Shown here: positions 1-7,894 of the stretch, piece by piece
Position numbering within the stretch: position 1 is the stretch's first letter
Layout: each line of letters begins with the position of its first letter
Notes under the pieces: generated by a model
What the model was told of the DNA's origin: nothing
What the model saw: the letters and a program-made list of their open reading frames with translations, nothing else
The model's database searches: none
Assembly: GCA_905215645.1 (NCBI GenBank)
Contig: CAJMQS010000013.1
Coordinates: 1 to 55,844, forward strand
Length of the DNA: 55,844 nt
Reading direction: 5' to 3'
Source: an uncultured bacterium
GTDB lineage: Bacteria > Bacillota > Negativicutes > Acidaminococcales > Acidaminococcaceae
Made by a program: the position numbers and the translations under genes

Positions 1-17
1 AATGGAAAAAAGAAAGC

Positions 18-61
18 TGTTGCATGTGCGAAAAATTCACACATGCAACACCCCCTTTTTT
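18..61 (+). terminator. Rho-independent terminator of an upstream gene
   Basis: An 11-bp stem (TGTTGCATGTG at 18-28 pairing with 40-50) is followed by a T-rich run at 56-61. It ends whatever gene lies before the window and belongs to the GTTGCA/TGCAAC terminator family seen throughout this region. Confidence 0.75.
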
Positions 62-121
62 ATGGGTAACCACTTACCTACCCCGCTCCAAAAATTTCAC
101 CCAACTTTCTTCTATCCATGT

Positions 122-326
122 TATAATATTTTATTATCCCGGTTGATACTGGAGTAAGGTATCTGAGATCTGATTTCAATGCGGCTTTGGGGACGTGGAT
201 TAGGCCGTCCTCAAAGATCGGGCGCTCTGCCTCACTCATGTCTACACAGCTTCCTAATAGGCGAAATGCTCCGGGAAAAATTCATACGGCCACAGTCTCT
301 GTGCGCCGAGAAGGGAGCCATGTAAC
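122..326 (+). promoter_or_regulatory. Promoter -10 and structured 5' leader of the metal ATPase genes
   Basis: A TATAAT box lies at 122-127 without a clear -35 hexamer. The next 190 bases up to the first ATG hold no gene. They contain an 11-bp stem with one G-U pair (CTTTGGGGACG at 185-195 with 206-216). I do not recognise a known riboswitch class in it; the length and the stem suggest a regulatory leader for the following metal-transport genes. No T-tract follows the stem, so it is not an obvious terminator. Confidence 0.4.
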
Positions 327-620
327 ATGGAAAGAGAAGATTGGATCAAAACGGGTTTGGTTGCTGGAGGCGCCGTACTGGGCCTTCTGGGAGAACGGGT
401 GGTCAAATCCAAACTGGTGAAGAAAGCACTGGTCAAGACCACCGCTGCGGCCCTGCGGGTGCAGAAATGCGCTGCGGAAAGCTCTGCTTCCCTCCAGGCA
501 CAGGCTGACGACATCGTAGCTGCTGCCAAGGAAGAAAACCAAAAGCTGGAAGACGCGGAAGCTGCAGAAAAAGCAAAGGAAGAAGCGGCGGCTGCCGTTG
601 TTGAAGACCAGGCCCAATAA
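327..620 (+). CDS. DUF6110-like small protein, partner of metal ATPase
   Basis: This 97-residue protein starts with a single hydrophobic, glycine-rich segment (residues 9-22, TGLVAGGAVLGLLG) followed by a basic stretch and an alanine/glutamate-rich, probably helical tail ending in acidic residues. It resembles the small DUF6110-type proteins found just upstream of heavy-metal P-type ATPases, and it lies 33 bases ahead of one here. The start is supported by GAAGGGAG nine bases upstream. A membrane-anchored accessory or regulator of the ATPase is an inference; no enzymatic motif is visible. Confidence 0.7.
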   Translation: MEREDWIKTGLVAGGAVLGLLGERVVKSKLVKKALVKTTAAALRVQKCAAESSASLQAQADDIVAAAKEENQKLEDAEAAEKAKEEAAAAVVEDQAQ

Positions 621-653
621 GCTCTTTTCTTTAGAGAAAGGAGCGGAAGCCTT

Positions 654-2768
654 ATGAAATTCCAAATTCAACATGAAACAGCCGGCCGTCTCCGGGTCCG
701 CTGCCTGGCCCAGGAGGGGCGGATGGTCCGTTCCTTCAGCCTGGAACAGGGAGCGGCCATCCTGGGGGGACTGGAACGGGTCACCGGGATCCGGAAGGTG
801 AAGCTGTATTCCGGCGCTGCCGGGATCGCCGTCTTGTACCGGCCCGATGATCTGGGAAAGATCCGGGAAGGCATCCTCCAGGCCCTGGCCCGGCTGAACA
901 TGAACGACCCGGAACTGCGGAATGCCACTAAGGAAAAAGCCGGAGCCCTGATGCTGAACCGGCAGTACCGGAACCGGCTGATCACCCTTTTGGCCCGGCA
1001 TTTTGCCTGCAAATGGTTCCTGCCCCTGCCGATCCGGATGGCACGGTGCTGGTACCATACCCTGGGTTTCATCCGGCTGGGGCTGCAATCCCTGCGCTAT
1101 GGACGGCTGGATGTGCCAGTGCTGGATGCCACGGCCATTACAGCGGCCATGCTCCAGAAGGACATTAGTACTGCCGGTTCTGTCATGCTGCTGCTGCGGA
1201 TCGGGGAACTGCTGGAAGAATGGACCTACAAGAAATCCGTCCATGATTTAGCGGACAACATGTCCCTCCATATCGACACGGTGTGGAAAGTGGTGGATGG
1301 CACGGAAGTGGAAGTATCCCTGTCCGATGTGCAGGCCGGGGATCTGGTCAGCGTGAAGATGGGCAGCACCATCCCTCTGGATGGGGAAGTGGCCAAGGGC
1401 GACGCCATGGTGAACCAGGCCTCCATGACCGGGGAATCCATGCCCGTCCACAAGACTCCGGGGCTGACGGTCTATGCCGGTACCGTAGTGGAAGACGGAG
1501 AAATCACCGTACGGGTGAAGGGCGGCGCCGGCACCAACCGGTACGACCGGATCGTGAAAATGATCCAGGATTCCGAAGCTTTCAAATCCAACCTGGAAAG
1601 CCGGGCCAGCCATCTGGCAGACAGCTTGGTGCCCTGGTGCCTGGGCGGGACCTTGCTCACTTACCTGCTGACCCGGAACTTGACCCGAGCCATGTCCATC
1701 CTGATGGTGGACTTCTCCTGTGCCCTGAAGCTGTCCATGCCTCTGGCGGTATTGTCCGCTATGCGGGAATGCAGCACCCACAAGATCACCGTCAAAGGGG
1801 GCAAATTCCTGGAAGCGGTGGCCCAGGCGGATACCATCGTCTTCGACAAGACCGGTACCCTGACCCTGGCCAAGCCCAAGGTGGCTGACGTACTCTGCTT
1901 CAACGGGTACGACCGGGCCACGGTGCTCCGGTATGCAGCCTGCCTGGAGGAACATTTCCCCCATTCTGTAGCCAACGCCATTGTGCGCCAGGCAGCGGAC
2001 GAAGGGCTCACCCACGAAGAGATGCACAGCAAAGTGGAATACATCGTAGCCCACGGGATCGCCTCCAGGGTGGATGGGAAGCGGATCGTGATCGGATCCG
2101 GCCATTTCATCTTCGACGATGAGAAATGTGTGATCCCTGCAGGGGAAGAAGCCCTGTACGAAAGCCGTCCGGAAGAATATTCCCATATCTATATGGCCCT
2201 GGACGGGAAACTGGTGGCCATCATCTGCATCCAGGATCCTCTCCGGCCGGAAGCGCCGGCAGTGCTCCGGGAACTGCGAAAAGCCGGCTTCAAGCAGCTG
2301 GTGATGATGACCGGGGACAGTGAACGGACCGCCGCGGCCGTGGCAGCGAAAATCGGTGTGGATAAGTTCTACGCGGAAGTGCTGCCGGAAGACAAGGCCC
2401 GGTTCGTGAAAGAAGCCAAAGCCAGCGGCCACCGGGTGGTCATGGTAGGGGATGGAATCAATGATTCTCCGGCCCTGTCCGAGGCGGACGCTGGAGTGGC
2501 CATTGCCGAAGGGGCGGATATCGCCCGGGAAATCGCGGACATCACCATTTCGGCCCATGATCTGCGGCAGCTGGTGGTGCTGAAAGAAATCAGCACTCTC
2601 CTGATGAAGCGGGTGAACTTCAACTACGATTTTGTCGTATCCTTCAATGCAGGCCTGATCGGCCTGGGGGTGATGGGCATCCTGCCCCCGGCTACCACAG
2701 CTCTGCTCCACAACGGTTCAACCATTGCCATCAGTCTCCACAGTATGACGGATCTGATGGAAGCGTAA
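654..2768 (+). CDS. Heavy-metal translocating P-type ATPase (atypical metal site)
   Basis: A 704-residue membrane ATPase that should drive metal export at the cost of ATP. It has the actuator TGES motif (about residue 260), the phosphorylated Asp in DKTGTLT (Asp398) and the hinge motif GDGINDSP near residue 600. The N-terminal 75 residues look like a ferredoxin-fold metal-binding domain but lack CxxC. The intramembrane motif usually written CPx reads Ser-Cys-Ala (residues 355-357), and the HP dipeptide of the nucleotide domain is replaced by His-Ser in HFPHSVANAIV. These changes set it apart from classical Cu, Zn or Cd pumps, so the metal cannot be assigned. It forms a two-gene operon with the small upstream protein and ends at a strong terminator. 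Confidence 0.9.
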   Translation: MKFQIQHETAGRLRVRCLAQEGRMVRSFSLEQGAAILGGLERVTGIRKVKLYSGAAGIAVLYRPDDLGKIREGILQALARLNMNDPELRNATKEKAGALMLNRQYRNRLITLLARHFACKWFLPLPIRMARCWYHTLGFIRLGLQSLRYGRLDVPVLDATAITAAMLQKDISTAGSVMLLLRIGELLEEWTYKKSVHDLADNMSLHIDTVWKVVDGTEVEVSLSDVQAGDLVSVKMGSTIPLDGEVAKGDAMVNQASMTGESMPVHKTPGLTVYAGTVVEDGEITVRVKGGAGTNRYDRIVKMIQDSEAFKSNLESRASHLADSLVPWCLGGTLLTYLLTRNLTRAMSILMVDFSCALKLSMPLAVLSAMRECSTHKITVKGGKFLEAVAQADTIVFDKTGTLTLAKPKVADVLCFNGYDRATVLRYAACLEEHFPHSVANAIVRQAADEGLTHEEMHSKVEYIVAHGIASRVDGKRIVIGSGHFIFDDEKCVIPAGEEALYESRPEEYSHIYMALDGKLVAIICIQDPLRPEAPAVLRELRKAGFKQLVMMTGDSERTAAAVAAKIGVDKFYAEVLPEDKARFVKEAKASGHRVVMVGDGINDSPALSEADAGVAIAEGADIAREIADITISAHDLRQLVVLKEISTLLMKRVNFNYDFVVSFNAGLIGLGVMGILPPATTALLHNGSTIAISLHSMTDLMEA

Positions 2769-2770
2769 AA

Positions 2771-2808
2771 AATGGTGTGTTGCACGTTTTGTGCAACACA
2801 CCATTTTT
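2771..2808 (+). terminator. Terminator after the metal ATPase
   Basis: A perfect 15-bp stem (2771-2785 with 2791-2805) has a 5-base loop and ends in a T-run at 2804-2808. The A-run at its other side makes it usable by the convergent TetR gene too. Confidence 0.9.
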
Positions 2809-2826
2809 GTCTGCAGCCTCTTCTTT

Positions 2827-3435
2827 TCACTCCATCAACGGCCGCAGGACAAATCCAATCAGTTTATCCAGCAGCTGATCTGTGGGATGGCCTTCCGGGT
2901 TCAGGGACAGGGGCCGGCTGCGGATCAGGAACAGCAGCTCTGTAATGGCGGTGAGGATGAAGGCCACATAGTCATAGTCGTTGTCCTGCTCCGGTGGGCG
3001 GAGTTCTCCCGTTTCCGCGGCCTGGTTCAGCAGCCCCCGGATAAAGTCTCCCATCTGGGTGATCCGTTGCCAGGAATCTTCATCCAGCAGTCCGGAGGGG
3101 GTGATCAGTTCCTTGTACAGGATGATCATATGGAGGGTGGGGCCCATCTGGCTTTTCAGCAGGCAGTGGAGGTATTCCCGGATCTTTTCCAGCGGTGTCT
3201 GGACTTTTTCCTGGAGCCGGGATTCCAGCTGTCCCAGTACGTTCAGCTGCCGGTCGATGATGGCCTGGTACAGGGCCTGCTTGCTGCCGAAATGGTAGGA
3301 AATCAGGGCACTGTTGCAGCCAGCCAGCCTGCCGATTTCCTTGATGGATACATTATGGTACCCTTTTTTGTCAAACAGTTCCGCCCCCGCGTCGATCAGC
3401 CGCTGCATGGTCTCTTCCGAATTCCGTCTGTGCAT
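2827..3435 (-). CDS. TetR/AcrR-family transcriptional regulator
   Basis: A 202-residue regulator. The N-terminal 60 residues form the TetR helix-turn-helix, with the signature GYHNVSIKEIGRLAGCNSAL followed by YHFGSKQALYQAI. The C-terminal two thirds is a helical ligand-binding and dimerisation domain resembling the CecR/DUF1956 type. It is transcribed away from rmuC, and the 151-base divergent region (3436-3586) is AT-rich with TAATTA-type half sites that could hold its own operator. It is convergent with the metal ATPase, so control of that pump is possible but not shown. The ligand is unknown. Confidence 0.85.
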   Translation of the reverse strand: MHRRNSEETMQRLIDAGAELFDKKGYHNVSIKEIGRLAGCNSALISYHFGSKQALYQAIIDRQLNVLGQLESRLQEKVQTPLEKIREYLHCLLKSQMGPTLHMIILYKELITPSGLLDEDSWQRITQMGDFIRGLLNQAAETGELRPPEQDNDYDYVAFILTAITELLFLIRSRPLSLNPEGHPTDQLLDKLIGFVLRPLME

Positions 3436-3586
3436 GATAGCTCCCCTCTTTGTATGACAGTAATTAGTTATGTGATTAATTTAATTATAACGCAGAAAGG
3501 GGAGGGGGTAAAGGTAAAAACACCTGTTCGCCAACCTCCTTTTTTGTTATAATGGAAGGAGATTTTGTAGGAAAGGCGGAATTTCC

Positions 3587-4570
3587 ATGGAAACCATTTT
3601 GCTGGGGGCGGTGCTGTGCGCCCTCCTTGTTTTGATTGTGCTGCTGGTACAGCTCCAGCGTTCCCTGACAGCCGGGGAAGAAATCCGGAACCAGCAGGCC
3701 CGGGAAGAGGCGGACCGTCTCCGGGACAGCCTGGATCAGAAAGTGACCCTTTCCATGAGCGTGGTCAGCGACCGGCTGGCCATGGTGAATCGGGGGCTGG
3801 GTTCCATGCAGTCCCTGGCCCAGGGGGTGGGAGACTTGAAGAAGGTCCTGACCAATGTGAAGAACCGGGGGATCTGGGGAGAAATGCAGCTGGGGAACCT
3901 GCTGGGGGACATGCTGGCCCCGGAACAGTACGGGACCAACGTGGCCATCCGCCCCCGGAGCCAGGAACGGGTGGAATTTGCCATCCGCCTGCCGGGACGG
4001 ACCGGGGAGAATCCGGTGTGGCTGCCCATCGATGCAAAATTCCCTCTGGAAGATTACCAGCGGCTGGTCCAGGCTCGGGAAGAGGGAGATGTCGATGCCG
4101 AGACCCTGGCCCTGAAGCAGCTGGAAATCCGGCTGAAAAGCGAGGCGAAAGACATCCGGGACAAATACATCGCACCGCCCTATTCCACGGATTTTGGGCT
4201 GCTGTATCTGCCTCTGGAGGGGCTTTTTGCAGAAGCGGTGTCCCGGCCCGGCCTCATCAGCGAGCTCCAGCGGAAATACCGGGTGACCCTGGTGGGCCCC
4301 ACCACCCTGGCCGCTGTGGTGAACAGCCTCCAGATGGGCTTCCGGACCCTGGTGGTCCAGAAACAGACCAGCCAGATATGGCGGCTGGTGGCCCAGATCA
4401 ATACGGACCTGGGGGCTTTTGAAACGGCCGTGGAACGGGCGGAAAAGAAACTGGCCGAAGCCCAGTCTGCCATGGAGTCCGTGGGAGACCGTACGAGGAT
4501 TCTAAAAAAACACCTGGACCGGGCAGAAAAATTTACGAAAGCTCTTGACAATAGCGGGGAGAATGACTAA
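3587..4570 (+). CDS. rmuC: RmuC-family DNA recombination protein
   Basis: A 327-residue protein with an N-terminal membrane anchor (residues 3-22), a coiled coil to about residue 75, and the RmuC nuclease-like core recognisable by NRGIWGEMQLGNLL, LPIDAKFPLEDY and PPYSTDFGLLYLPLEGLFAE. RmuC proteins limit inversions and rearrangements at inverted repeats; the biochemical mechanism is poorly defined. It is shorter than the E. coli protein (475 residues), as is usual in Firmicutes. A TATAAT box at 3548-3553 precedes it. Its last codons contain the -35 box of the serA leader promoter. Confidence 0.9.
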   Translation: METILLGAVLCALLVLIVLLVQLQRSLTAGEEIRNQQAREEADRLRDSLDQKVTLSMSVVSDRLAMVNRGLGSMQSLAQGVGDLKKVLTNVKNRGIWGEMQLGNLLGDMLAPEQYGTNVAIRPRSQERVEFAIRLPGRTGENPVWLPIDAKFPLEDYQRLVQAREEGDVDAETLALKQLEIRLKSEAKDIRDKYIAPPYSTDFGLLYLPLEGLFAEAVSRPGLISELQRKYRVTLVGPTTLAAVVNSLQMGFRTLVVQKQTSQIWRLVAQINTDLGAFETAVERAEKKLAEAQSAMESVGDRTRILKKHLDRAEKFTKALDNSGEND

Positions 4571-4573
4571 AAT
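4545..4573 (+). promoter_or_regulatory. Promoter of the serA T-box leader
   Basis: TTGACA at 4545-4550 and TAAAAT at 4568-4573 are separated by 17 bases. The promoter overlaps the 3' end and stop codon of rmuC. Confidence 0.75.
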
Positions 4574-4579
4574 CGTAAG

Positions 4580-4856
4580 CAAGTGCTTGAACTGCCTAAA
4601 TTGATATACTGAAGAAAGTGTCCATGAAGGAACCAAGTACACAAGATCTTTTCTGACAGAGAGCTGCTGGCTGTGGGAAGCAGCGGAAGGTTTTGTGGAA
4701 TCCACTCCCGAGACGATGGGGGCAGCAACCCATCCGGCCAAGCCGTTATCCTGGAAATGAGGCTGCACTGCAGCGAAATAAGGTGGCACCACGTGAGAGG
4801 TTCTCCCGTCCTTGACATACCCGTTTAGGGGGTCAGGCACGGGAGTTTTTATTTTG
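4580..4856 (+). promoter_or_regulatory. T-box riboswitch, serine (UCC specifier), upstream of serA
   Basis: The leader has an AGAGAG-type Stem I start near 4660, a specifier region reading GGAA-TCC-ACTCCCGAG with TCC (serine) at 4701-4703, and the T-box sequence AAGGTGGCACCACG near 4780-4793. It ends with a terminator stem (CTCCCGT at 4803-4809 with ACGGGAG at 4839-4845) followed by TTTTTATTTT. Uncharged serine tRNA should pair with the specifier and the T-box bulge and stabilise the antiterminator, allowing read-through into serA. The specifier matches the product of the downstream pathway. Exact 5' end is inferred from the promoter. Confidence 0.9.
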
Positions 4857-4887
4857 CCTTTCGGCGGAAAATAAGGAGAGAAAGATC

Positions 4888-6477
4888 ATGGATAAGAAAA
4901 AAGTCATCGTGGTGGAACGGATTTCGGACAAAGGTGTGGAAATGCTGAAAGCTCAGCCGGATCTGGAAGTGGATGTGAAATTCGACATCCCCCGGGAAGA
5001 ACTGCTGAAGATCGTAGGGGATTATGATGCCATCATCGTCCGCAGCGTCACCAAAGTCAATGAAGAATTCTACAAGGCAGCCAAGAATCTGAAAGTGGTG
5101 GGCCGTGCCGGCAATGGGGTGGACAACATCGATATCGAAGGGGCCACCAAACGGGGGATCATCGTGGTGAATACCCCGGAAGCCAACGTGATCTCTGCGG
5201 CGGAACACACCATCGGCTTGATGCTGGCTTCCTGCCGGAACACGGTACGGGCCCAGAAGATGATCGAAAGCCGGGTGTGGGACCGGAAGAACCTGAAGGG
5301 CGTGGAACTGTACCATAAGACCCTGGGCATCATCGGCCTGGGCCGGATCGGCACCTTGGTGACCAAACGGATGCAGGCTTTTGAAATGAAAGTCATCGCT
5401 TATGATCCCTATATTCCCGATGCCCGGTTCAAACGGCTGGGGGTGGAAAAATGCGAAACCTTGGATGAACTGCTGGCTAAAGCGGATGTGATCACCATCC
5501 ATACTCCTAAGACCGAAGAAACCATCAACATGATCAGCAAGGAAGAACTGAAGAAATGCAAGAAAGGGGTCCGGCTGGTGAACTGCGCCCGGGGCGGCCT
5601 GTACAATGAACAGGCAGTAGCGGACGCCATCAAAGAAGGTCAGGTGGCCAGCATCGGCCTGGATGTGCTGGTGGATGAACCCAAACCCATCTCCCCTCTG
5701 ATTGGCCTGGACCAGTGCGTTCTGACTCCCCATTTGGGAGCTGATACGGCGGAAGCCCAGGACAAAGTGGGCATTTCCATTGCCCAAGAAGTGGTGAACG
5801 TGCTGAAAGGCCAGATGGTGCCCAATGCGGTGAACCTGCCGGCTCTCCATCCCCAGGAACTGGAAGGGATGCTGGGGTATCTGCAGCTGGGTGAATGCTT
5901 GGGCAAACTGTATTACCAGATGGAAAAAGACCCGGTGGACAAGGTGGAAGTGGTCTATGAAGGACCGGCCGCCAACTTGGAGACGACTCTGATCACCCGG
6001 AGCATCCTGAAGGGACTGTTCGATCCCATCCTGAAGGAACGGGTCAATATGGTCAATGCGGAACTGGCGGCGGAAACCCGGGGGGTGGCCGTGGTGGAAG
6101 GCAAGATGAACGGAGAGAACCGGCTGAACCGGGTGGCGGTGAAGTTCTACAGCGGCAATAAGGTGTTCACGGCGGCCGGGATGGTGGCACCGGATGAAAC
6201 GCCCCATATCACGGAAGTCCAGGGATATCATTACGACCTGGTGCCGGAACGCTATATGATTTTGGCCAAGAACGATGACAAGCCCGGGATGATCGGCCAG
6301 ATGGGGACCCTCTTGGGGGCGGCCCATGTGAACATCGCCAATATGCAGGTGGCTCGGAAACCTAAGACTGGCAATGCCATGATGATCATGACCGTGGACA
6401 GCCCGGTGGAAAAGGCGACCCTGCAGATGATTGCCGGCCTGGACGGGATCCAGAGCGCCGATTTCGTGACGCTGTAA
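4888..6477 (+). CDS. serA: D-3-phosphoglycerate dehydrogenase
   Basis: A 529-residue enzyme that oxidises 3-phosphoglycerate with NAD+ in the first step of serine synthesis. It has the D-isomer dehydrogenase fold with the NAD-binding motif GIIGLGRIGTLV, the catalytic region LVNCARGGLYNE, and the His of LTPHLGADTAEAQ. The long form with an intervening domain (about 315-450) and a C-terminal ACT domain (about 455-529, starting RYMILAKNDDKPGMIGQ) is the type usually subject to feedback by serine. An AGGAGAG box lies upstream of the ATG. Control by the serine T-box immediately upstream supports the assignment. Confidence 0.96.
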   Translation: MDKKKVIVVERISDKGVEMLKAQPDLEVDVKFDIPREELLKIVGDYDAIIVRSVTKVNEEFYKAAKNLKVVGRAGNGVDNIDIEGATKRGIIVVNTPEANVISAAEHTIGLMLASCRNTVRAQKMIESRVWDRKNLKGVELYHKTLGIIGLGRIGTLVTKRMQAFEMKVIAYDPYIPDARFKRLGVEKCETLDELLAKADVITIHTPKTEETINMISKEELKKCKKGVRLVNCARGGLYNEQAVADAIKEGQVASIGLDVLVDEPKPISPLIGLDQCVLTPHLGADTAEAQDKVGISIAQEVVNVLKGQMVPNAVNLPALHPQELEGMLGYLQLGECLGKLYYQMEKDPVDKVEVVYEGPAANLETTLITRSILKGLFDPILKERVNMVNAELAAETRGVAVVEGKMNGENRLNRVAVKFYSGNKVFTAAGMVAPDETPHITEVQGYHYDLVPERYMILAKNDDKPGMIGQMGTLLGAAHVNIANMQVARKPKTGNAMMIMTVDSPVEKATLQMIAGLDGIQSADFVTL

Positions 6478-6480
6478 AAA

Positions 6481-6526
6481 AGGGGTTGTTGCACGTGTGA
6501 AAACCACACACGTGCAACAACCCCTT
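6481..6526 (+). terminator. Terminator hairpin after serA
   Basis: A 19-bp perfect stem (6481-6499 with 6507-6525) sits directly behind the serA stop. Only two T residues follow, then GTCATAC repeats begin. The A-run before it could make it a terminator on the opposite strand. Confidence 0.75.
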
Positions 6527-6527
6527 C

Positions 6528-6691
6528 GTCATACGTCAGTCGTCATACGTCATACGCTTTTGGAAATCAATTTTTCCAAATTGATTTTGAAATTTTAAAA
6601 CCCGCTATAACATTCAACTGATTTTCTTAAATTCGAAGCCAGCAGAGCTGGCTTCCATCGACGTATGACGTATGACCTATGACGTATGACG
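6528..6691. repeat. Inverted GTCA-heptad element with internal hairpins
   Basis: A 29-base array of 7-bp units (GTCATAC GTCAGTC GTCATAC GTCATAC) at 6528-6556 faces its inverted counterpart (GACGTAT-type units) at 6659-6691. Between them lie about 100 AT-rich bases with two further perfect hairpins: AAATCAATTT at 6564-6573 with 6578-6587, and GAAGCCAGC at 6635-6643 with 6647-6655. No coding frame is evident. It could be a small non-autonomous mobile element or a REP-like structure. Confidence 0.7.
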
Positions 6692-6717
6692 GGCTGTTGC
6701 ACAGGCAACAGCCCCTT
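6691..6717 (-). terminator. Hairpin after glsA
   Basis: GGGCTGTTGC at 6691-6700 pairs with 6705-6714 around a 4-base loop, just beyond the glsA stop codon. On the glsA strand it runs into GTCATAC heptads rather than a T-run, a pattern also seen after leuB. Confidence 0.6.
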
Positions 6718-7659
6718 TTAAAATTCCTTCGTATCGAACACATGGAGCCCCAGGGATTCGGACAGCACCCGGAGGATCCGTTCTCCCCCCACGCTGTTCC
6801 CTTTCTTGTTCAGCATGGGGCCGAAGGTGCCGATGCCGATGCCGTGCCGGGCAATGGCACAGATGCCACCGCCCACACCGCTTTTGCTGGGCAGGCCGAT
6901 CTTCACCGCATATTCTCCTGACTCGTCGTACATGCCGCAGAGCATCATCAACGTGGTGACAATCCGGACGATGGTGGAATCCACCAGCTGTTTTCCAGTC
7001 TGGGGATCCACCCCGTGGTTGGACAGGATCATCCCGTAATGGGCCAGATCCCGGGCCGTCACCATGACGGAACACATCCGAAAATACACATCCAGGACTT
7101 CCTCCGGTTCTCCGTCCAGCACATTGTCGCTTTTCAGCAGGTAAGCGATGGATCGGTTCCGGGTTCCGGTCTTTTTCTCCGAACGGTACACCGATTCATT
7201 GAGTCCGATCCGGGGATTCCCGCACAAGGTCCGCACCAGATCCAGGAAGGACTGGTAAGGGTCTGGTGTTTCGATGCAGCTGGCCGTCACGATGGCTCCT
7301 GCATTGATCATGGGGTTGAAGGGACGCCAGTCTTTCAGTTCCAGCTGGAGGATGCTGTCGAATCGGTCCCCGGTTGGCTCCATGCCGATCTTGCTGAATA
7401 CCTTGTCATAGCCGGCAGTCTGGAGGGCTAGGATCAGGGAAAATGTCTTGGAGATGCTCTGCATGGTAAAAGGGATATCGTAGTCCCCGGCACAGTAGGT
7501 ACTGCCGTCTTTGCGCATGAGGCAGACTCCCAGGTTCCCAGAGTTGGCCTTGGCCAGTTCCGGGATGTAACTGGCCACCTTGCCCTCGTACAACACATTC
7601 CTTCCTTCTGCCAATGCCTTTTCCAATATTGCCTGGATCTCTTCCTTGTCCATGACCAT
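6718..7659 (-). CDS. glsA: Glutaminase
   Basis: A 313-residue serine-dependent beta-lactamase-fold glutaminase (glutamine to glutamate and ammonia). The Ser-x-x-Lys catalytic motif is visible in MQSISKTFSL, and conserved segments include NPMINAGAI, SGEYAVKIGLPSKSGVGGGI and the Tyr of YDESGEYA. The start at 7659 is chosen because AAGGGGG lies eight bases upstream; an upstream in-frame extension has no family similarity. A TATAAT box on this strand lies at 7723-7728. Glutamine deamidation suits an amino-acid-fermenting anaerobe. It is divergent from the first iron alcohol dehydrogenase. Confidence 0.94.
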   Translation of the reverse strand: MVMDKEEIQAILEKALAEGRNVLYEGKVASYIPELAKANSGNLGVCLMRKDGSTYCAGDYDIPFTMQSISKTFSLILALQTAGYDKVFSKIGMEPTGDRFDSILQLELKDWRPFNPMINAGAIVTASCIETPDPYQSFLDLVRTLCGNPRIGLNESVYRSEKKTGTRNRSIAYLLKSDNVLDGEPEEVLDVYFRMCSVMVTARDLAHYGMILSNHGVDPQTGKQLVDSTIVRIVTTLMMLCGMYDESGEYAVKIGLPSKSGVGGGICAIARHGIGIGTFGPMLNKKGNSVGGERILRVLSESLGLHVFDTKEF

Positions 7660-7758
7660 GCTTTCATCCCCCTTGGTGCTTCTGTTGTTCGATGCATTAT
7701 TGTGCAAATTATCAATCAACTCATTATAACATATAGAAGGGGCGGGAAACAGAGGGGG

Positions 7759-7773
7759 TTGCAGAGAATGCAA
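7759..7773. promoter_or_regulatory. Inverted repeat TTGCA-N5-TGCAA, candidate operator
   Basis: The sequence TTGCAGAGAATGCAA lies in the divergent glsA / alcohol dehydrogenase region. The same arms with the same 5-base spacing occur at 12401-12415, and with 3-base spacing at 19777-19789. Confidence 0.4.
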
Positions 7774-7894
7774 CTGGCTCTTCCTGTTCTGCAATTTTTT
7801 GGCCTGTAGAATCCCTTGTTTGGACGGATTTGTTATACTGGAAGAAACAAAAGCAAGAGGCAGATCTGCCATTGAGGAAAAGGAGGCTTTGGAT

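Noticed and set aside
4849..6507. 552-codon open frame antisense to serA
   Set aside because: It mirrors serA in the opposite strand, has low-complexity His/Phe/Gln-rich translation and no ribosome binding site; a codon-bias shadow.
6528..6691. CRISPR-like array
   Set aside because: Units are contiguous 7-mers without spacers, and no cas genes occur in the window.
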